NCBI GenBank assembly: GCA_017550335.1
Contig: JAFZPM010000027.1
Coordinates: 98,759 to 162,758, forward strand
Length of the DNA: 64,000 bases
DNA from: Paludibacteraceae bacterium
GTDB taxonomy: Bacteria > Bacteroidota > Bacteroidia > Bacteroidales > Paludibacteraceae
Reading direction: 5' to 3'
Made by a program: the position numbers and the translations under genes. Under the pieces are notes generated by a model. The model saw only the letters and a list, made by a program, of their open reading frames with translations, was not told the DNA's origin and did not search any database. Of the stretch, positions 42,667 through 51,493 are shown one piece after another (within the stretch, counting starts at the first letter, position 1; every line of letters begins with the position of its first letter).

Positions 42667-42751
42667 TACACTTTTATGAGGGAATAATTTTAAAAAACTA
42701 CATTTTTATGAGGGAATAATTTTAAAAATATACACTTTTATGAGGGAATGA
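42667..42751. repeat. 32-bp tandem repeat, 2.6 copies
   Basis: Units start at 42667, 42699 and 42731 with exact 32-bp spacing. Each contains TTTTATGAGGGAATAATTTT or its first part, with one or two base changes. It lies in the non-coding gap between divergent rpoD and the secreted-protein gene. Apart from this and the promoter at 42885, nothing else is seen in the 669-bp gap. Confidence 0.85.
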
Positions 42752-42884
42752 ATGGGACGAGGCGGATGACGGTTGGTTTTTCTTTGTCTCTGAACCATCA
42801 CCCCATAAATCCACCACTCCCAAATGGTTGGAATTACCCAGTGCGGCAAGTGGGACCCCCCCCTATGTTTTTGTGCGGGAACGA

Positions 42885-42915
42885 TTGGTTTTTTCAAAAA
42901 AATAGTCTATTTTTG
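42885..42915 (+). promoter_or_regulatory. Promoter of the radical SAM partner gene
   Basis: -33 TTG at 42885-42887, 20-bp spacer, -7 TATTTTTG at 42908-42915. Leader about 175 nt. Confidence 0.65.
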
Positions 42916-43096
42916 TACGATGTTCATAAACTCGATTGGACATGATTGCTGGTGATTCGTGTTTACATTATGGGGAATGAATTTGAATAGGGTAGGATAA
43001 CACAATCTGGTAGAGTCACCAAGGGGTAATTAATGCGCAATTTGTGTTTTGACTTCGATTGGGAATAAACTTATGTGTTTTTAATATTGGTTGTTT

Positions 43097-43897
43097 ATGA
43101 GGAAAATTTCACTTCAAGCAAGGTCAATCATTAGAAGAACTATCGTCTCTTTGTTGTCGTCTATGGGTTTTATCACCGTGCATGGACAAGCGACGGGGAA
43201 AGATGTGGATAGGAGTAGCCGTATAAATGACTTTGAAACTGTGGAGGAGTATAATCCTGAAAGAGATTTAATTGCGCTTTATGGATGTCCTTCCGCGGAT
43301 TTCAGGTTCAGAGGTAATGTCACGGACAAGTACGGCAACCCGCTGAAAGATGTGAGTGTGCAAGTCACTCATTGCAAGAACGGCGCATTCACGCCTGTGA
43401 TGACGGACGAGGATGGAAAGTTCGAGATTGAATACAGAACATCTCCTTGGTGCGATATTAGTATATCGGCTACGAATGATATCTCATCCGCTTGTGACAC
43501 TATCCTGGAAGAACAATACGAAAAAGAGTTCGTTATGCCTGAGAATCCGGACGGTGATCCGTTTTACTGTGGCGTATATGATAAAGACATGACCATCGTC
43601 CTTGGGGATGAGGGAGAGACTGGCCACATCATATTCGGTCGCCCGACGGGTGTGGAGGATGGAGTGGCGGAGAAGATCCTTCTGTTCTCTAATCCGGTGG
43701 AGAATTATTTGTGGTTCAACTTGACAGGTGTGGAAAGCGCCAATGTCACCATCTATAATCTGAGCGGCGAACAGGTGTTGACCGCCTCTGTCCCGAACGG
43801 AGAGAGCCTTTACGTGGGCAATCTGAAGAGCGGAAATTACTTGTTGACCGTCGTCTCAGGAGATAAGAAACTGGCTGCCCGTTTCTTGAAGAAATAG
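43097..43897 (+). CDS. Radical SAM-associated surface protein with T9SS sorting tail
   Basis: Start at ATG 43097; a TTG at 43091 is in frame. The 266-residue product has a long basic signal region (MRKISLQARSIIRRTIVSLL) ending near HGQA. Then comes LYGCPSADFRFRG, the hallmark segment of the putative lipoproteins paired with radical SAM enzymes (TIGR04134, from memory), with a carboxypeptidase-regulatory-like domain (VTDKYGNPLKDVSVQV; residues 60-115). Family members usually have a G-F-x-S-C lipobox after the signal helix; here it reads GFITVHG without Cys. Residues about 193-266 form a T9SS sorting domain (LLFSNPVENYLWF, VTIYNLSGEQV, LKSGNYLLTVV). This looks like a swap from lipid anchoring to T9SS export. 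Confidence 0.75.
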   Translation: MRKISLQARSIIRRTIVSLLSSMGFITVHGQATGKDVDRSSRINDFETVEEYNPERDLIALYGCPSADFRFRGNVTDKYGNPLKDVSVQVTHCKNGAFTPVMTDEDGKFEIEYRTSPWCDISISATNDISSACDTILEEQYEKEFVMPENPDGDPFYCGVYDKDMTIVLGDEGETGHIIFGRPTGVEDGVAEKILLFSNPVENYLWFNLTGVESANVTIYNLSGEQVLTASVPNGESLYVGNLKSGNYLLTVVSGDKKLAARFLKK

Positions 43898-43969
43898 TGC
43901 GGCACATCTCCTTTTGAGAGCTTATTTTGTATGTTTAATAAAACGTCGAATTATTAGCACGTACCATCG

Positions 43970-44008
43970 CATCAGTCACCCGAACCTTTGGATGACTGAT
44001 GTTTTTTT
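43970..44008 (+). terminator. Terminator/attenuator inside the radical SAM pair
   Basis: Perfect 9-bp stem CATCAGTCA / TGACTGATG with a 14-nt loop and seven T. It lies between the substrate-like gene and the enzyme gene, so it would favour high expression of the former. Confidence 0.88.
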
Positions 44009-44057
44009 GCCATGAAGGCAGTCGGGTGGGTGATTGATTAAATAAAAAAGAGAGGAT

Positions 44058-45143
44058 ATGGATAATCCGAAAAAGATTCCGTTGAAGAAGAGGCTCGCTC
44101 TCAGGTTGTTCGATATGTATCGGCACAGTGTGGCGAAGGATCATAAGCTGTCCTATATTTTCTGGGAATGTACGCTGCGCTGCACGTTGAACTGTCTGCA
44201 TTGCGGCAGTGATTGCCGGCAGATGTCCGACGTCAAAGACATGCCGGTGGAGGATTTCCTCAAGGCCATCAAGCAGATCGTCCCCATTGTCGAGCCTAAC
44301 CATACCCAGATCGTCTTCACGGGCGGGGAGGCTCTCGCCCGCAGGGACCTGGAACAGGCCGGATTGGAGTTGTACAAGCTCGGTTTCCCTTGGGGCATCG
44401 TCACCAACGGCTATCTGCTGACGGAAGAACGGCTGGAATCCCTGCTCCGGGCGGGTATGCGCTCGTGCACGGTCAGCCTTGACGGACTGAAGGATTCGCA
44501 CAACTGGCTGCGGCAAAACGACCTCTCGTTCGAACGTGCCGTCAACGCCATCAGAATGCTTCCGCGGACGGACCTCAAGTTTGATGTGCTGACGTGCGTC
44601 AACAACCGGAACTTCGATGAACTACCCCAGATCAGGCAGTTGCTGATCGATTGTGGCGTGAGGGAATGGCGAATCGCGACGATCTTCCCTATCGGTCGGG
44701 CAGCGGATAATCCGGGGCTGCAGTTGCCTGACGATAAGTTCAAGGCGGTCTTCGATTTTATCGAGGAGACGAGGAAGGAGGGGAAGATACGGACCAACTA
44801 CGGTTGCGAAGGCTTCCTGGGCGATTACGAAAGCCGTGTCAGAGACAACCTGTTCTTCTGCCGGGCCGGAATCAATATAGGCTCCATCCTTGTGGATGGA
44901 AGCATATCCGCCTGCCCTGACCTGAGGGACCGTTTCATCCAAGGGAACATCTATACGGACAATTTCGCGGAGGTGTGGCAAAACCGATACCAGATCATGA
45001 GAGACCGTTCCTGGACCAAGACAGGTATCTGCAAGGATTGTGAGTTCTTCAGCCATTGCGAAGGGAACGGCCTGCATCTTCGGAACACGGAGAACAACGA
45101 GGTCGCTTTTTGCCACCTGAAACGGATGACGGGAGGAAAGTAG
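44058..45143 (+). CDS. Radical SAM/SPASM enzyme of the rSAM/lipoprotein type
   Basis: A 361-residue enzyme. The radical SAM motif is at residues about 38-49 (CTLRCTLNCLHC, giving C-x3-C-x2-C with an extra Cys in front), followed by GSDCRQ. Barrel motifs include FTGGEALARRDL, VTNGYLL and VSLDGLKDSHNWLR. The C-terminal SPASM domain (from about 265) has CRAGINIGSILVDGSI, CPDL, CKDCEFFSHCEGNG and CHLK, enough Cys for auxiliary clusters. It matches the family TIGR04133 that pairs with small lipoproteins in Bacteroidales. SPASM enzymes usually modify peptides or proteins, so the neighbouring protein is the obvious substrate candidate; this is inference. Confidence 0.85.
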   Translation: MDNPKKIPLKKRLALRLFDMYRHSVAKDHKLSYIFWECTLRCTLNCLHCGSDCRQMSDVKDMPVEDFLKAIKQIVPIVEPNHTQIVFTGGEALARRDLEQAGLELYKLGFPWGIVTNGYLLTEERLESLLRAGMRSCTVSLDGLKDSHNWLRQNDLSFERAVNAIRMLPRTDLKFDVLTCVNNRNFDELPQIRQLLIDCGVREWRIATIFPIGRAADNPGLQLPDDKFKAVFDFIEETRKEGKIRTNYGCEGFLGDYESRVRDNLFFCRAGINIGSILVDGSISACPDLRDRFIQGNIYTDNFAEVWQNRYQIMRDRSWTKTGICKDCEFFSHCEGNGLHLRNTENNEVAFCHLKRMTGGK

Positions 45144-45177
45144 TTCGTCTATTCCTTCATGGAAGCCTAAAAAAATA

Positions 45178-45208
45178 AATAGCCCAAGGCATAACGCCCT
45201 GGGCTATT
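45178..45208. terminator. Terminator between radical SAM and htrA genes
   Basis: Stem AATAGCCCA / TGGGCTATT with GGC/GCC continuing inside. The A-run on its left gives a T-tract for the minus-strand htrA. Confidence 0.8.
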
Positions 45209-45256
45209 CACATCACGTTGTTTTGATATTGTAGTTTAAAAAGCCATTATGGTCGC

Positions 45257-46723
45257 TTAGTTCATATCCACCGCATAGTAGACCACCTTTCCGTTCGGGA
45301 GGATACCGGAGATGAAGAGCGCCTTCTCCTCTTGTTTGGAGATGTTGCTGACGATTCTATCCACGTCCGCTTGGCTGTTCACGTCCAGGTTGTTGATCCT
45401 CACGATGATGTAGCCGTTCGGGATGCCCGCGCGGTTGAATTTGCCGCCTCTCATCACCTTGGAGACCTCCAGTCCGTTGCTGAGTCCGTATTGCTGCAGC
45501 TTCTGTTTGCTTAGTGGGGTGAGGGTGGCGCCTAAAGCGTTGGCGGATACCTGTTTGATCATCTCCGTGTCACCGTTCACGTTCTTGAGGGTCACTGTAG
45601 CCTTCTTGGACTTGTTGTCCCTGAGGTAGATGACCTCCACCTTGTCGCCCGGTCTGAATCGGCTGATCTGGTCTTGCGTTTCCGAAACGCTCTTCACCTT
45701 GTTGCCGTTGACGTGGGTGATGATATCCCCCTTCTTGATGCCAGCCTCCTCAGCCGCGCTGTTCTCGCTGACGGCGGCCACGTAGGCGCCCTCCAGTACC
45801 TCTAAGCCCTTCTCCTTGGCGAATTCAGCGTTGATGTCTTGGATCTGCACACCGAGGAGCGCCCGTTGCACGGTGCCGAACTCCTTCAGGTCGGCCACCA
45901 CCTTGCTCATGATGCTGGTAGGGATGGCGAAGGAGTAGCCCGAGTAGGAGCCGGTCTGGGAGGCGATGGCCGCGTTGATGCCGACCAGCTCGCCACGTGT
46001 GTTCACCAAGGCGCCGCCACTGTTGCCCGGGTTGACCGCCGCATCCGTCTGGATGAACGATTCGATCTTCATGTCGGAGGTGAGGATGTTGATGTTACGC
46101 GCCTTGGCGCTGACGATACCGGCGGTGACGGTGGAGGTCAGGTTGAACGGGTTGCCAACCGCCAAGACCCATTCGCCCACCTTCAGGTCGTCCGAGTTGC
46201 CCACGGTGAGGGTAGGGAGGTCCTTCGCGTCTATCTTCAGCAAGGCGAGGTCCGTGTTCGGGTCCGTGCCCACGATGGTAGCCTTGAACTCACGCTTGTC
46301 GTTGAGGACGACCGTCACGTTGTCCGAGCCGTCCACCACGTGGTTGTTGGTCACGATGTAGCCATCCTGTGAGAGGATGACGCCCGAGCCCGAGCCCATC
46401 TGGTGTTGCCGAGGCTGTTGGCGTTGGTTGCCGCGTTCGCCGAAGAAGAACTCCAGGAACGGGTCGTAGTTGTAGCTGGTTTGTTTGGTCTCGATGACGG
46501 TCATCACGTGGACCACGGCGTTGACGGAAGTCTCGGCTGCCTCGGTGAAGTCCACCATGCCCCCCTTGTTGTAGGAAGCGTGTTGTGCGGGTGTCTGTTT
46601 TTCCACGATGATGGTCTCCTGCGGACCGAACTTCTTGTAGCAGAAGCAGGATACTCCTGCGCTTAGAGCGGCCACCGCCAGTGCGGTGCCAATGGTTTTC
46701 ATGTGTTTCATATCCTTCGTCAT
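45257..46723 (-). CDS. htrA: Do/HtrA-family periplasmic serine protease
   Basis: A 488-residue protein with an N-terminal hydrophobic segment (residues 10-28), a trypsin-like domain and two PDZ domains. Catalytic residues are His in YIVTNNHVVDG, Asp in NTDLALLKID and Ser in NPGNSGGALVN. PDZ1 starts near 275 (RALLGVQIQDI) and PDZ2 near 395 (GATLTPLSKQKLQQYG). It degrades or refolds damaged envelope proteins. A hairpin (AGGAACG/CGTTCCT, 46750-46772) lies upstream. The overall layout is typical of Bacteroidota DegP homologues. Confidence 0.95.
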   Translation of the reverse strand: MTKDMKHMKTIGTALAVAALSAGVSCFCYKKFGPQETIIVEKQTPAQHASYNKGGMVDFTEAAETSVNAVVHVMTVIETKQTSYNYDPFLEFFFGERGNQRQQPRQHQMGSGSGVILSQDGYIVTNNHVVDGSDNVTVVLNDKREFKATIVGTDPNTDLALLKIDAKDLPTLTVGNSDDLKVGEWVLAVGNPFNLTSTVTAGIVSAKARNINILTSDMKIESFIQTDAAVNPGNSGGALVNTRGELVGINAAIASQTGSYSGYSFAIPTSIMSKVVADLKEFGTVQRALLGVQIQDINAEFAKEKGLEVLEGAYVAAVSENSAAEEAGIKKGDIITHVNGNKVKSVSETQDQISRFRPGDKVEVIYLRDNKSKKATVTLKNVNGDTEMIKQVSANALGATLTPLSKQKLQQYGLSNGLEVSKVMRGGKFNRAGIPNGYIIVRINNLDVNSQADVDRIVSNISKQEEKALFISGILPNGKVVYYAVDMN

Positions 46724-46929
46724 ATTTATGTTTTTAATAATTCAAGTAACAGGAACGAACCGTCGCGTTCCTATCAGATAACGTGCAAATATTGTGCAAT
46801 TTTATGTGCGTGGAACTCGATTTAAACTGATTTAACATCAGGCCTTTGTTTTTAACGTTTGATGATGAATAAATCTGTATAAAATGTGAAAAATTGTCAG
46901 TGCGAAAGGAAAAAAATGCTTACTTTTGC

Positions 46930-47288
46930 GGAGTAGAGTAGGAGGGTTTGTCGCTGGCGGCAACGTCAGAGGAAAGTCCGGGCAACAGAGGGCGCCGCGC
47001 TTCCTAACGGAAAGTCGTTCGTGAGGGCGAACTATCGCAGAAGAGAATGACCGCCTGCTTGCAGGTAAGGGTGAGAAGGTGGGGTAAGAGCCCACCAGTC
47101 CCGCTGGTGACAGTGGGAGCTGTGCGAGTCGCGGGTTGTAAGATCGAATATACCGACGCATGTAGGGCTGCCCGTCCGATGTCGGGGGGTAGATTGCTTG
47201 AGGCTTATGGTGACATAAGTCCTAGATTAATGACAAACGCCCGTCCGCGGGTACAGAACTCGGCTTATACGCCTACTCTCTTTTTTTT
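46930..47288 (+). ncRNA. rnpB: RNase P RNA
   Basis: Contains the conserved blocks of bacterial class A RNase P RNA: CAGAGGAAAGTCCGGGC near the 5' end and ACAGAACTCGGCTTATA near the 3' end. The closing helix P1 is visible as AGAGTAGG (46935-46942) pairing with CCTACTCT (47272-47279), followed by eight T as terminator. A TACTTTTG -7 box at 46921-46928 sits just before the 5' end. It processes the 5' ends of tRNAs. Confidence 0.95.
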
Positions 47289-47361
47289 GTGTAACGCCAC
47301 GATGTGACGATTTGTCAGTCTCTGTGACGGATTTCCATCGTGAATAGATAGCTAATTACGT

Positions 47362-48681
47362 ATGAAAAAAATCATACGGTTTATTGTGGAGCAGGTGAAG
47401 TTCGTCACCATTGATATTTGGCGGACCACCATACACGACGAGCAGGGCAAGCGAGGTTACCTTATGCTCTTCGCGAAGACGCTCGTTCTCTCCATACAGA
47501 ATTTCATCAAAGGGAAGATGCCGGTCCGCGCCTCCGCGTTGACCTACTACTCCGTCTTTGCCCTGGTGCCGTTGCTCGCCTTCGTGTTCGGCATGGCGAG
47601 GGGCTTCGGGCTCGACACGTATGTGGTCGATATGTTGCACAACCGCTACGCCTCCCACCAGGAGCTGGTGCAGGTGGTGCTGAACTTTGTGGAGAACTAT
47701 CTGAACAATGCCACGGGCGGCGCCTTCGTCGGCATCGGTATCTGCGTGTTGCTGTGGTCCGTCATGAAGGTCTTTTCGCAGATTGAGATGTCGTTCAACG
47801 AGATATGGTACATCACCAAGAACAGGAATTATATCCGTCGTTTCACCGACTACATCTCCCTGCTGTTGGTCATCCCGATCTTCGTATTGGTCTCCAATGG
47901 TATTTCGTTCTATTTCAACCATGCGATAGGTGTCTTTGATGGTTCGTATATCATCTCGCCGACGCTGAAGGTCGTGTTGGCCGTGATGCCTTATTTGGTG
48001 TCGTGGGTGGTCTTCACGATGATCTATGTGGTGATGCCTAACACGAAGGTGAGGTTCACCGCGGCCATGGTGGCTGGTGCCTTTTCCTGCATCACCTTCT
48101 TCGCGTTCAAGTGGGTCTACGTCTATTTGCAGACGATGATGACCTCCTACAACGCCGTGTATGGTGGTTTGGCGGCCATACCGTTCGCCTTGTTGTTCAT
48201 CCAGACGACGTGGATGATCGTGCTCTTCGGGGCGGAGATCTCCTTCGCCTTGCAGAATGTCCGTAACTTCGAGTTCGAGAAGGATGTGAAGACGATAAGC
48301 CACCGCTATTACGAGTTCGTGCTTTTGTCCGTCACCAAGATCGTGGCGAAACGGTTCCGGGACGGTGAGGCGCCTATGACATTGAATGAGATGTCCGATA
48401 AATACCGTATTCCTTTGCGCTTGGCCTCCGTCATCGTGCGTCGGTTGTGCAAGGCGGGAATCCTTACGGAGGTGCGGATAGACGAGCGGGACGCATACAT
48501 GCCGGCCATGGATGTCAATCGTATCACGGTCGCCACGTTCTTCGACATGGTGGACCGGGCTGGGCAGGAGACCTTCAAGTTGGAGCAGCTCGATGAGTTC
48601 GCTTCCGTGTGGGAATATACCCTGAACATACGTGAGTCGTTGATGAGCGTCTCGGGCGATAAATTGGTGATGGATCTATGA
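47362..48681 (+). CDS. YihY/BrkB-family membrane protein
   Basis: A 439-residue inner-membrane protein with about six helices and the family segments RASALTYYSVFALVPLLAFVFG, NEIWYITKNRNYIRRFTDYIS, and YGGLAAIPFALLFIQTTWMIVLFGAEI. A soluble C-terminal part of about 140 residues looks like a winged-helix domain (MSDKYRIPLRLASVIVRRL). The family is often called ribonuclease BN by error; its real role is unclear. The stop overlaps the next start by ATGA, so the two are translationally coupled. Confidence 0.88.
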   Translation: MKKIIRFIVEQVKFVTIDIWRTTIHDEQGKRGYLMLFAKTLVLSIQNFIKGKMPVRASALTYYSVFALVPLLAFVFGMARGFGLDTYVVDMLHNRYASHQELVQVVLNFVENYLNNATGGAFVGIGICVLLWSVMKVFSQIEMSFNEIWYITKNRNYIRRFTDYISLLLVIPIFVLVSNGISFYFNHAIGVFDGSYIISPTLKVVLAVMPYLVSWVVFTMIYVVMPNTKVRFTAAMVAGAFSCITFFAFKWVYVYLQTMMTSYNAVYGGLAAIPFALLFIQTTWMIVLFGAEISFALQNVRNFEFEKDVKTISHRYYEFVLLSVTKIVAKRFRDGEAPMTLNEMSDKYRIPLRLASVIVRRLCKAGILTEVRIDERDAYMPAMDVNRITVATFFDMVDRAGQETFKLEQLDEFASVWEYTLNIRESLMSVSGDKLVMDL

Positions 48682-50834
48682 TGGGACGTTTAATGGTTAC
48701 AAGGATCGGTGAAGTGGGGAAGAGGTTGGTCGCAGCCTCCGCCGTATGTGTGTTGCCCCTCCTCTCATCGTGTGATGTGAAAGAAAATAAAACAGAGATG
48801 ATAGATAATATTTTTTTGAAGACGGAGTATGGTACTCCGCATGAGACCTTTCCTTTCGACAAGGTCAATCTGGATGATTATTTACCTGCGGTGAAAGAGG
48901 CGATTCGGCTCCATGACGAGGAGATCGACGCTATCGTGAAGAACCCCGAGGCGCCTACGTTCGAGAACACGATCGTGGCGTTGGAGCGCTCCGGCGCGTT
49001 CCTGAACCGTATCCAATATGTTTTCTACAATCTGTTGGAGGCCGAGACCTGCGCCAAGATGGACAGTCTCTCCGAGGAGATCTCTCCGTTGGAGACGGAG
49101 CACTCCAACAACGTGACGTTGAACGCTGCGCTGTTCGAGCGGGTCAAGGCTGTTTACCAGCAAAAGGATTCGCTTGGTCTGACGGCGGAGCAGCAGATGT
49201 TGCTGACGAAGACCTATGAATCGTTCGAGAAGAACGGCGCGACGCTTTCGGAGGAGGGCAAGGAGAAGTTCCGCGAGCTCAGCAAGCGCTTGTCCCTCCT
49301 GACGCTGAAGTATGGGCAGAACGTCTTGAACGCCACGAACGCCTATAAACTGACCATCACTGATTCTGCAGATTTGGCGGGCTTGCCTCCTGCCATCGTT
49401 GAGGCTGCGGCGAAGAAGGCGAAGGACAGTGACGTGACGGGTTGGATCTTCGACCTGACCTACCCAAGCTACGCCCCTTTCATGAAGTATGCCGAGAACC
49501 GTGCGTTGCGCAAGAAGCTCTACATGGCCTACAACACCAAAGCCACGGAGGGTGATTTGGACAACCGTCAGGTGGTGAAGGATATCGTGAACGCACGCCT
49601 GGAATTGGCGAACCTGATGGGCTACGAGGACTATGCGGCTCGTGTGTTGCGCTACCGTATGGCGGAGAACAAGGAGAACGTCTACAAACTGCTGAATGAC
49701 CTTTTGGAGGCCTATAAGCCTACGGCGAAGGCGGAGATAGCTGAGGTGCAGGCCTATGCCAAAGCGCATGGCGCCGACTTCGAGATCATGCCTTGGGACT
49801 GGTCCTTCTACTCAGAGAAACTACGTGACGAGAAATATAGCATCAACGACGAACTGCTCCGCCCATACTTCGAGCTGGAGCATGTGAAGAAGGGTGTGTT
49901 CGGCTTGGCCACCAAGCTCTACGGCCTGACCTTCAAGAAGAATGAGAGCATCCCTGTCTACCATGAGGAGGTGGAGGCCTTCGATGTCTATGACAAGGAC
50001 GGATCCTTCTTGGCGGTGCTCTATACCGACTTCCATCCGCGTGACGGAAAGCGGGGAGGCGCATGGATGACGGAGTTCCTCTGCCAGCATGTGGACGAGA
50101 AGGGCGTGGATGTGCGTCCGCATATCTCCATCGTCATGAACTTCACCCGTCCGACCGATTCGTTGCCTTCTCTGCTCACGTTCGACGAGTTGACCACCTT
50201 CATCCATGAGTTCGGGCACTCCATCCATGGCATGGTCTCCAAGTGCCACTACGAGAGCCTGGCGGGCACGAACGTATACCGTGACTTCGTGGAGCTGCCA
50301 TCCCAGATGATGGAGAACTGGGCGTTCGAGAAGGAGTATCTGGACGGTTTCGCCGTGCATTACAAGACCGGTGAGCCTATCCCTGCCGAGCTGATCGAAC
50401 GGATCAGGAAGGCCGCCAACTTCAACATAGGCTACGCCACGTTGCGTCAGCTGAGCTTCGGCTTGTTGGATATGGGATGGCATACAATTCAGAAGCCTTT
50501 CGACGGAGATGTGAAACAATTTGAGAACGAGGCGTGGAGCGCGGCGCAGACGCTTCCTTCGGTGGAGGGCACGCTGATGAGCACGCAGTTCAACCATATC
50601 TTCTCGGGAGGATATTCCGCCGGCTATTACAGCTACAAATGGGCGGAGGTGTTGGATGCGGACGCCTTCTCGGTGTTCCAGGAGCACGGCATATTCGACC
50701 AAGAGACGGCGGGACGCTTCCGTCATGAGGTGTTGGAGAAGGGAGGCAGCGAGCATCCGATGACTCTCTACAAACGATTCAGGGGGCAAGAGCCTACGAT
50801 ATTACCATTGTTGAAGAGACATGGGGTACGTTGA
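48678..50834 (+). CDS. M3-family metallopeptidase, lipoprotein (Dcp/oligopeptidase type)
   Basis: A 718-residue zinc peptidase. The N-terminus ends in VLPLLSSC, a lipobox, so it is probably an anchored lipoprotein. The M3 domain has TTFIHEFGHSIHGM (HExxH with zinc ligands) near residue 513, preceded by FTRPTDSLPSLLTFDE and followed by ELPSQMMENWAFEKEYL with the third ligand Glu. FSGGYSAGYYSYKWAEVLDADAF near the C-terminus is typical of dipeptidyl carboxypeptidase. Coupled to the BrkB-like gene by a 4-bp overlap. Confidence 0.93.
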   Translation: MMGRLMVTRIGEVGKRLVAASAVCVLPLLSSCDVKENKTEMIDNIFLKTEYGTPHETFPFDKVNLDDYLPAVKEAIRLHDEEIDAIVKNPEAPTFENTIVALERSGAFLNRIQYVFYNLLEAETCAKMDSLSEEISPLETEHSNNVTLNAALFERVKAVYQQKDSLGLTAEQQMLLTKTYESFEKNGATLSEEGKEKFRELSKRLSLLTLKYGQNVLNATNAYKLTITDSADLAGLPPAIVEAAAKKAKDSDVTGWIFDLTYPSYAPFMKYAENRALRKKLYMAYNTKATEGDLDNRQVVKDIVNARLELANLMGYEDYAARVLRYRMAENKENVYKLLNDLLEAYKPTAKAEIAEVQAYAKAHGADFEIMPWDWSFYSEKLRDEKYSINDELLRPYFELEHVKKGVFGLATKLYGLTFKKNESIPVYHEEVEAFDVYDKDGSFLAVLYTDFHPRDGKRGGAWMTEFLCQHVDEKGVDVRPHISIVMNFTRPTDSLPSLLTFDELTTFIHEFGHSIHGMVSKCHYESLAGTNVYRDFVELPSQMMENWAFEKEYLDGFAVHYKTGEPIPAELIERIRKAANFNIGYATLRQLSFGLLDMGWHTIQKPFDGDVKQFENEAWSAAQTLPSVEGTLMSTQFNHIFSGGYSAGYYSYKWAEVLDADAFSVFQEHGIFDQETAGRFRHEVLEKGGSEHPMTLYKRFRGQEPTILPLLKRHGVR

Positions 50835-50868
50835 AAAAGATAAGTAATTAATTATTAAAGCATAAAAA

Positions 50869-51480
50869 ATGGGACTGTCTGAAGTACTAAAAGCGAGAAA
50901 GAAGAAGAAAGAGGAGTTCGTCAAAGAGAAGGTGCAGAACTTCATCACGTTGATCAACGTCTACATACAAGCATCTTCCGCCGCCACATTGGGCATCATG
51001 AACCTGCAGCAACTGCCTCAGTTGAAGGTGTTGAAGCAGAAGTTCAAGATCCCTACGGAGGGTCGTCTTGGCATTGCGGAGAAGAAGTTCGTCGCCACGA
51101 AGATGAAGGAGGAGTATAAGTTGTCGGACTCATTCTTCGCGGAGATAGACAACTCGATCAAGAGGTGTTGTAAGAAGGTGATGGACCTGCAGCCATACGG
51201 TATCTGGTTCCAGACCCTGATGCAGGAGATTATGACAGCGGTTTCGTTGGACGTGCAAGTGGGTCTGCGTCTGCCGTTGTTCCTGCGTAAGTGGATGAAG
51301 TCCATGATCGACGAGTCGGTGCATAAGATCGTTACTTCAAGTGACTTCAAGAATCCGGATGTGATCAAGTCGGCCGTTAATGTACGTGCCTACAAGGAGA
51401 AGCTCCATTTGTCGGAAGACTGGCTCTCCACCGTATGCTATGTGTATATCATATTGGCTAGAGGTTCTAAAATGAAATGA
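50869..51480 (+). CDS. Hypothetical helical protein
   Basis: Not recognised. The 203-residue product is highly charged at the N-terminus (EVLKARKKKKEEFVKEKVQ) and predicted mainly helical, with no signal peptide or membrane helix. Its last third is SVHKIVTSSDFKNPDVIKSA and a hydrophobic VCYVYIILARG end. It lies between the peptidase gene and relA, 34 bp and 13 bp away, in one probable transcript. Confidence 0.65.
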   Translation: MGLSEVLKARKKKKEEFVKEKVQNFITLINVYIQASSAATLGIMNLQQLPQLKVLKQKFKIPTEGRLGIAEKKFVATKMKEEYKLSDSFFAEIDNSIKRCCKKVMDLQPYGIWFQTLMQEIMTAVSLDVQVGLRLPLFLRKWMKSMIDESVHKIVTSSDFKNPDVIKSAVNVRAYKEKLHLSEDWLSTVCYVYIILARGSKMK

Positions 51481-51493
51481 TAATGAGAGGGTT

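Noticed and set aside
46838..47161. Minus-strand 107-codon frame over 46838-47161
   Set aside because: It lies across the RNase P RNA, whose conserved blocks and P1 helix are evident.
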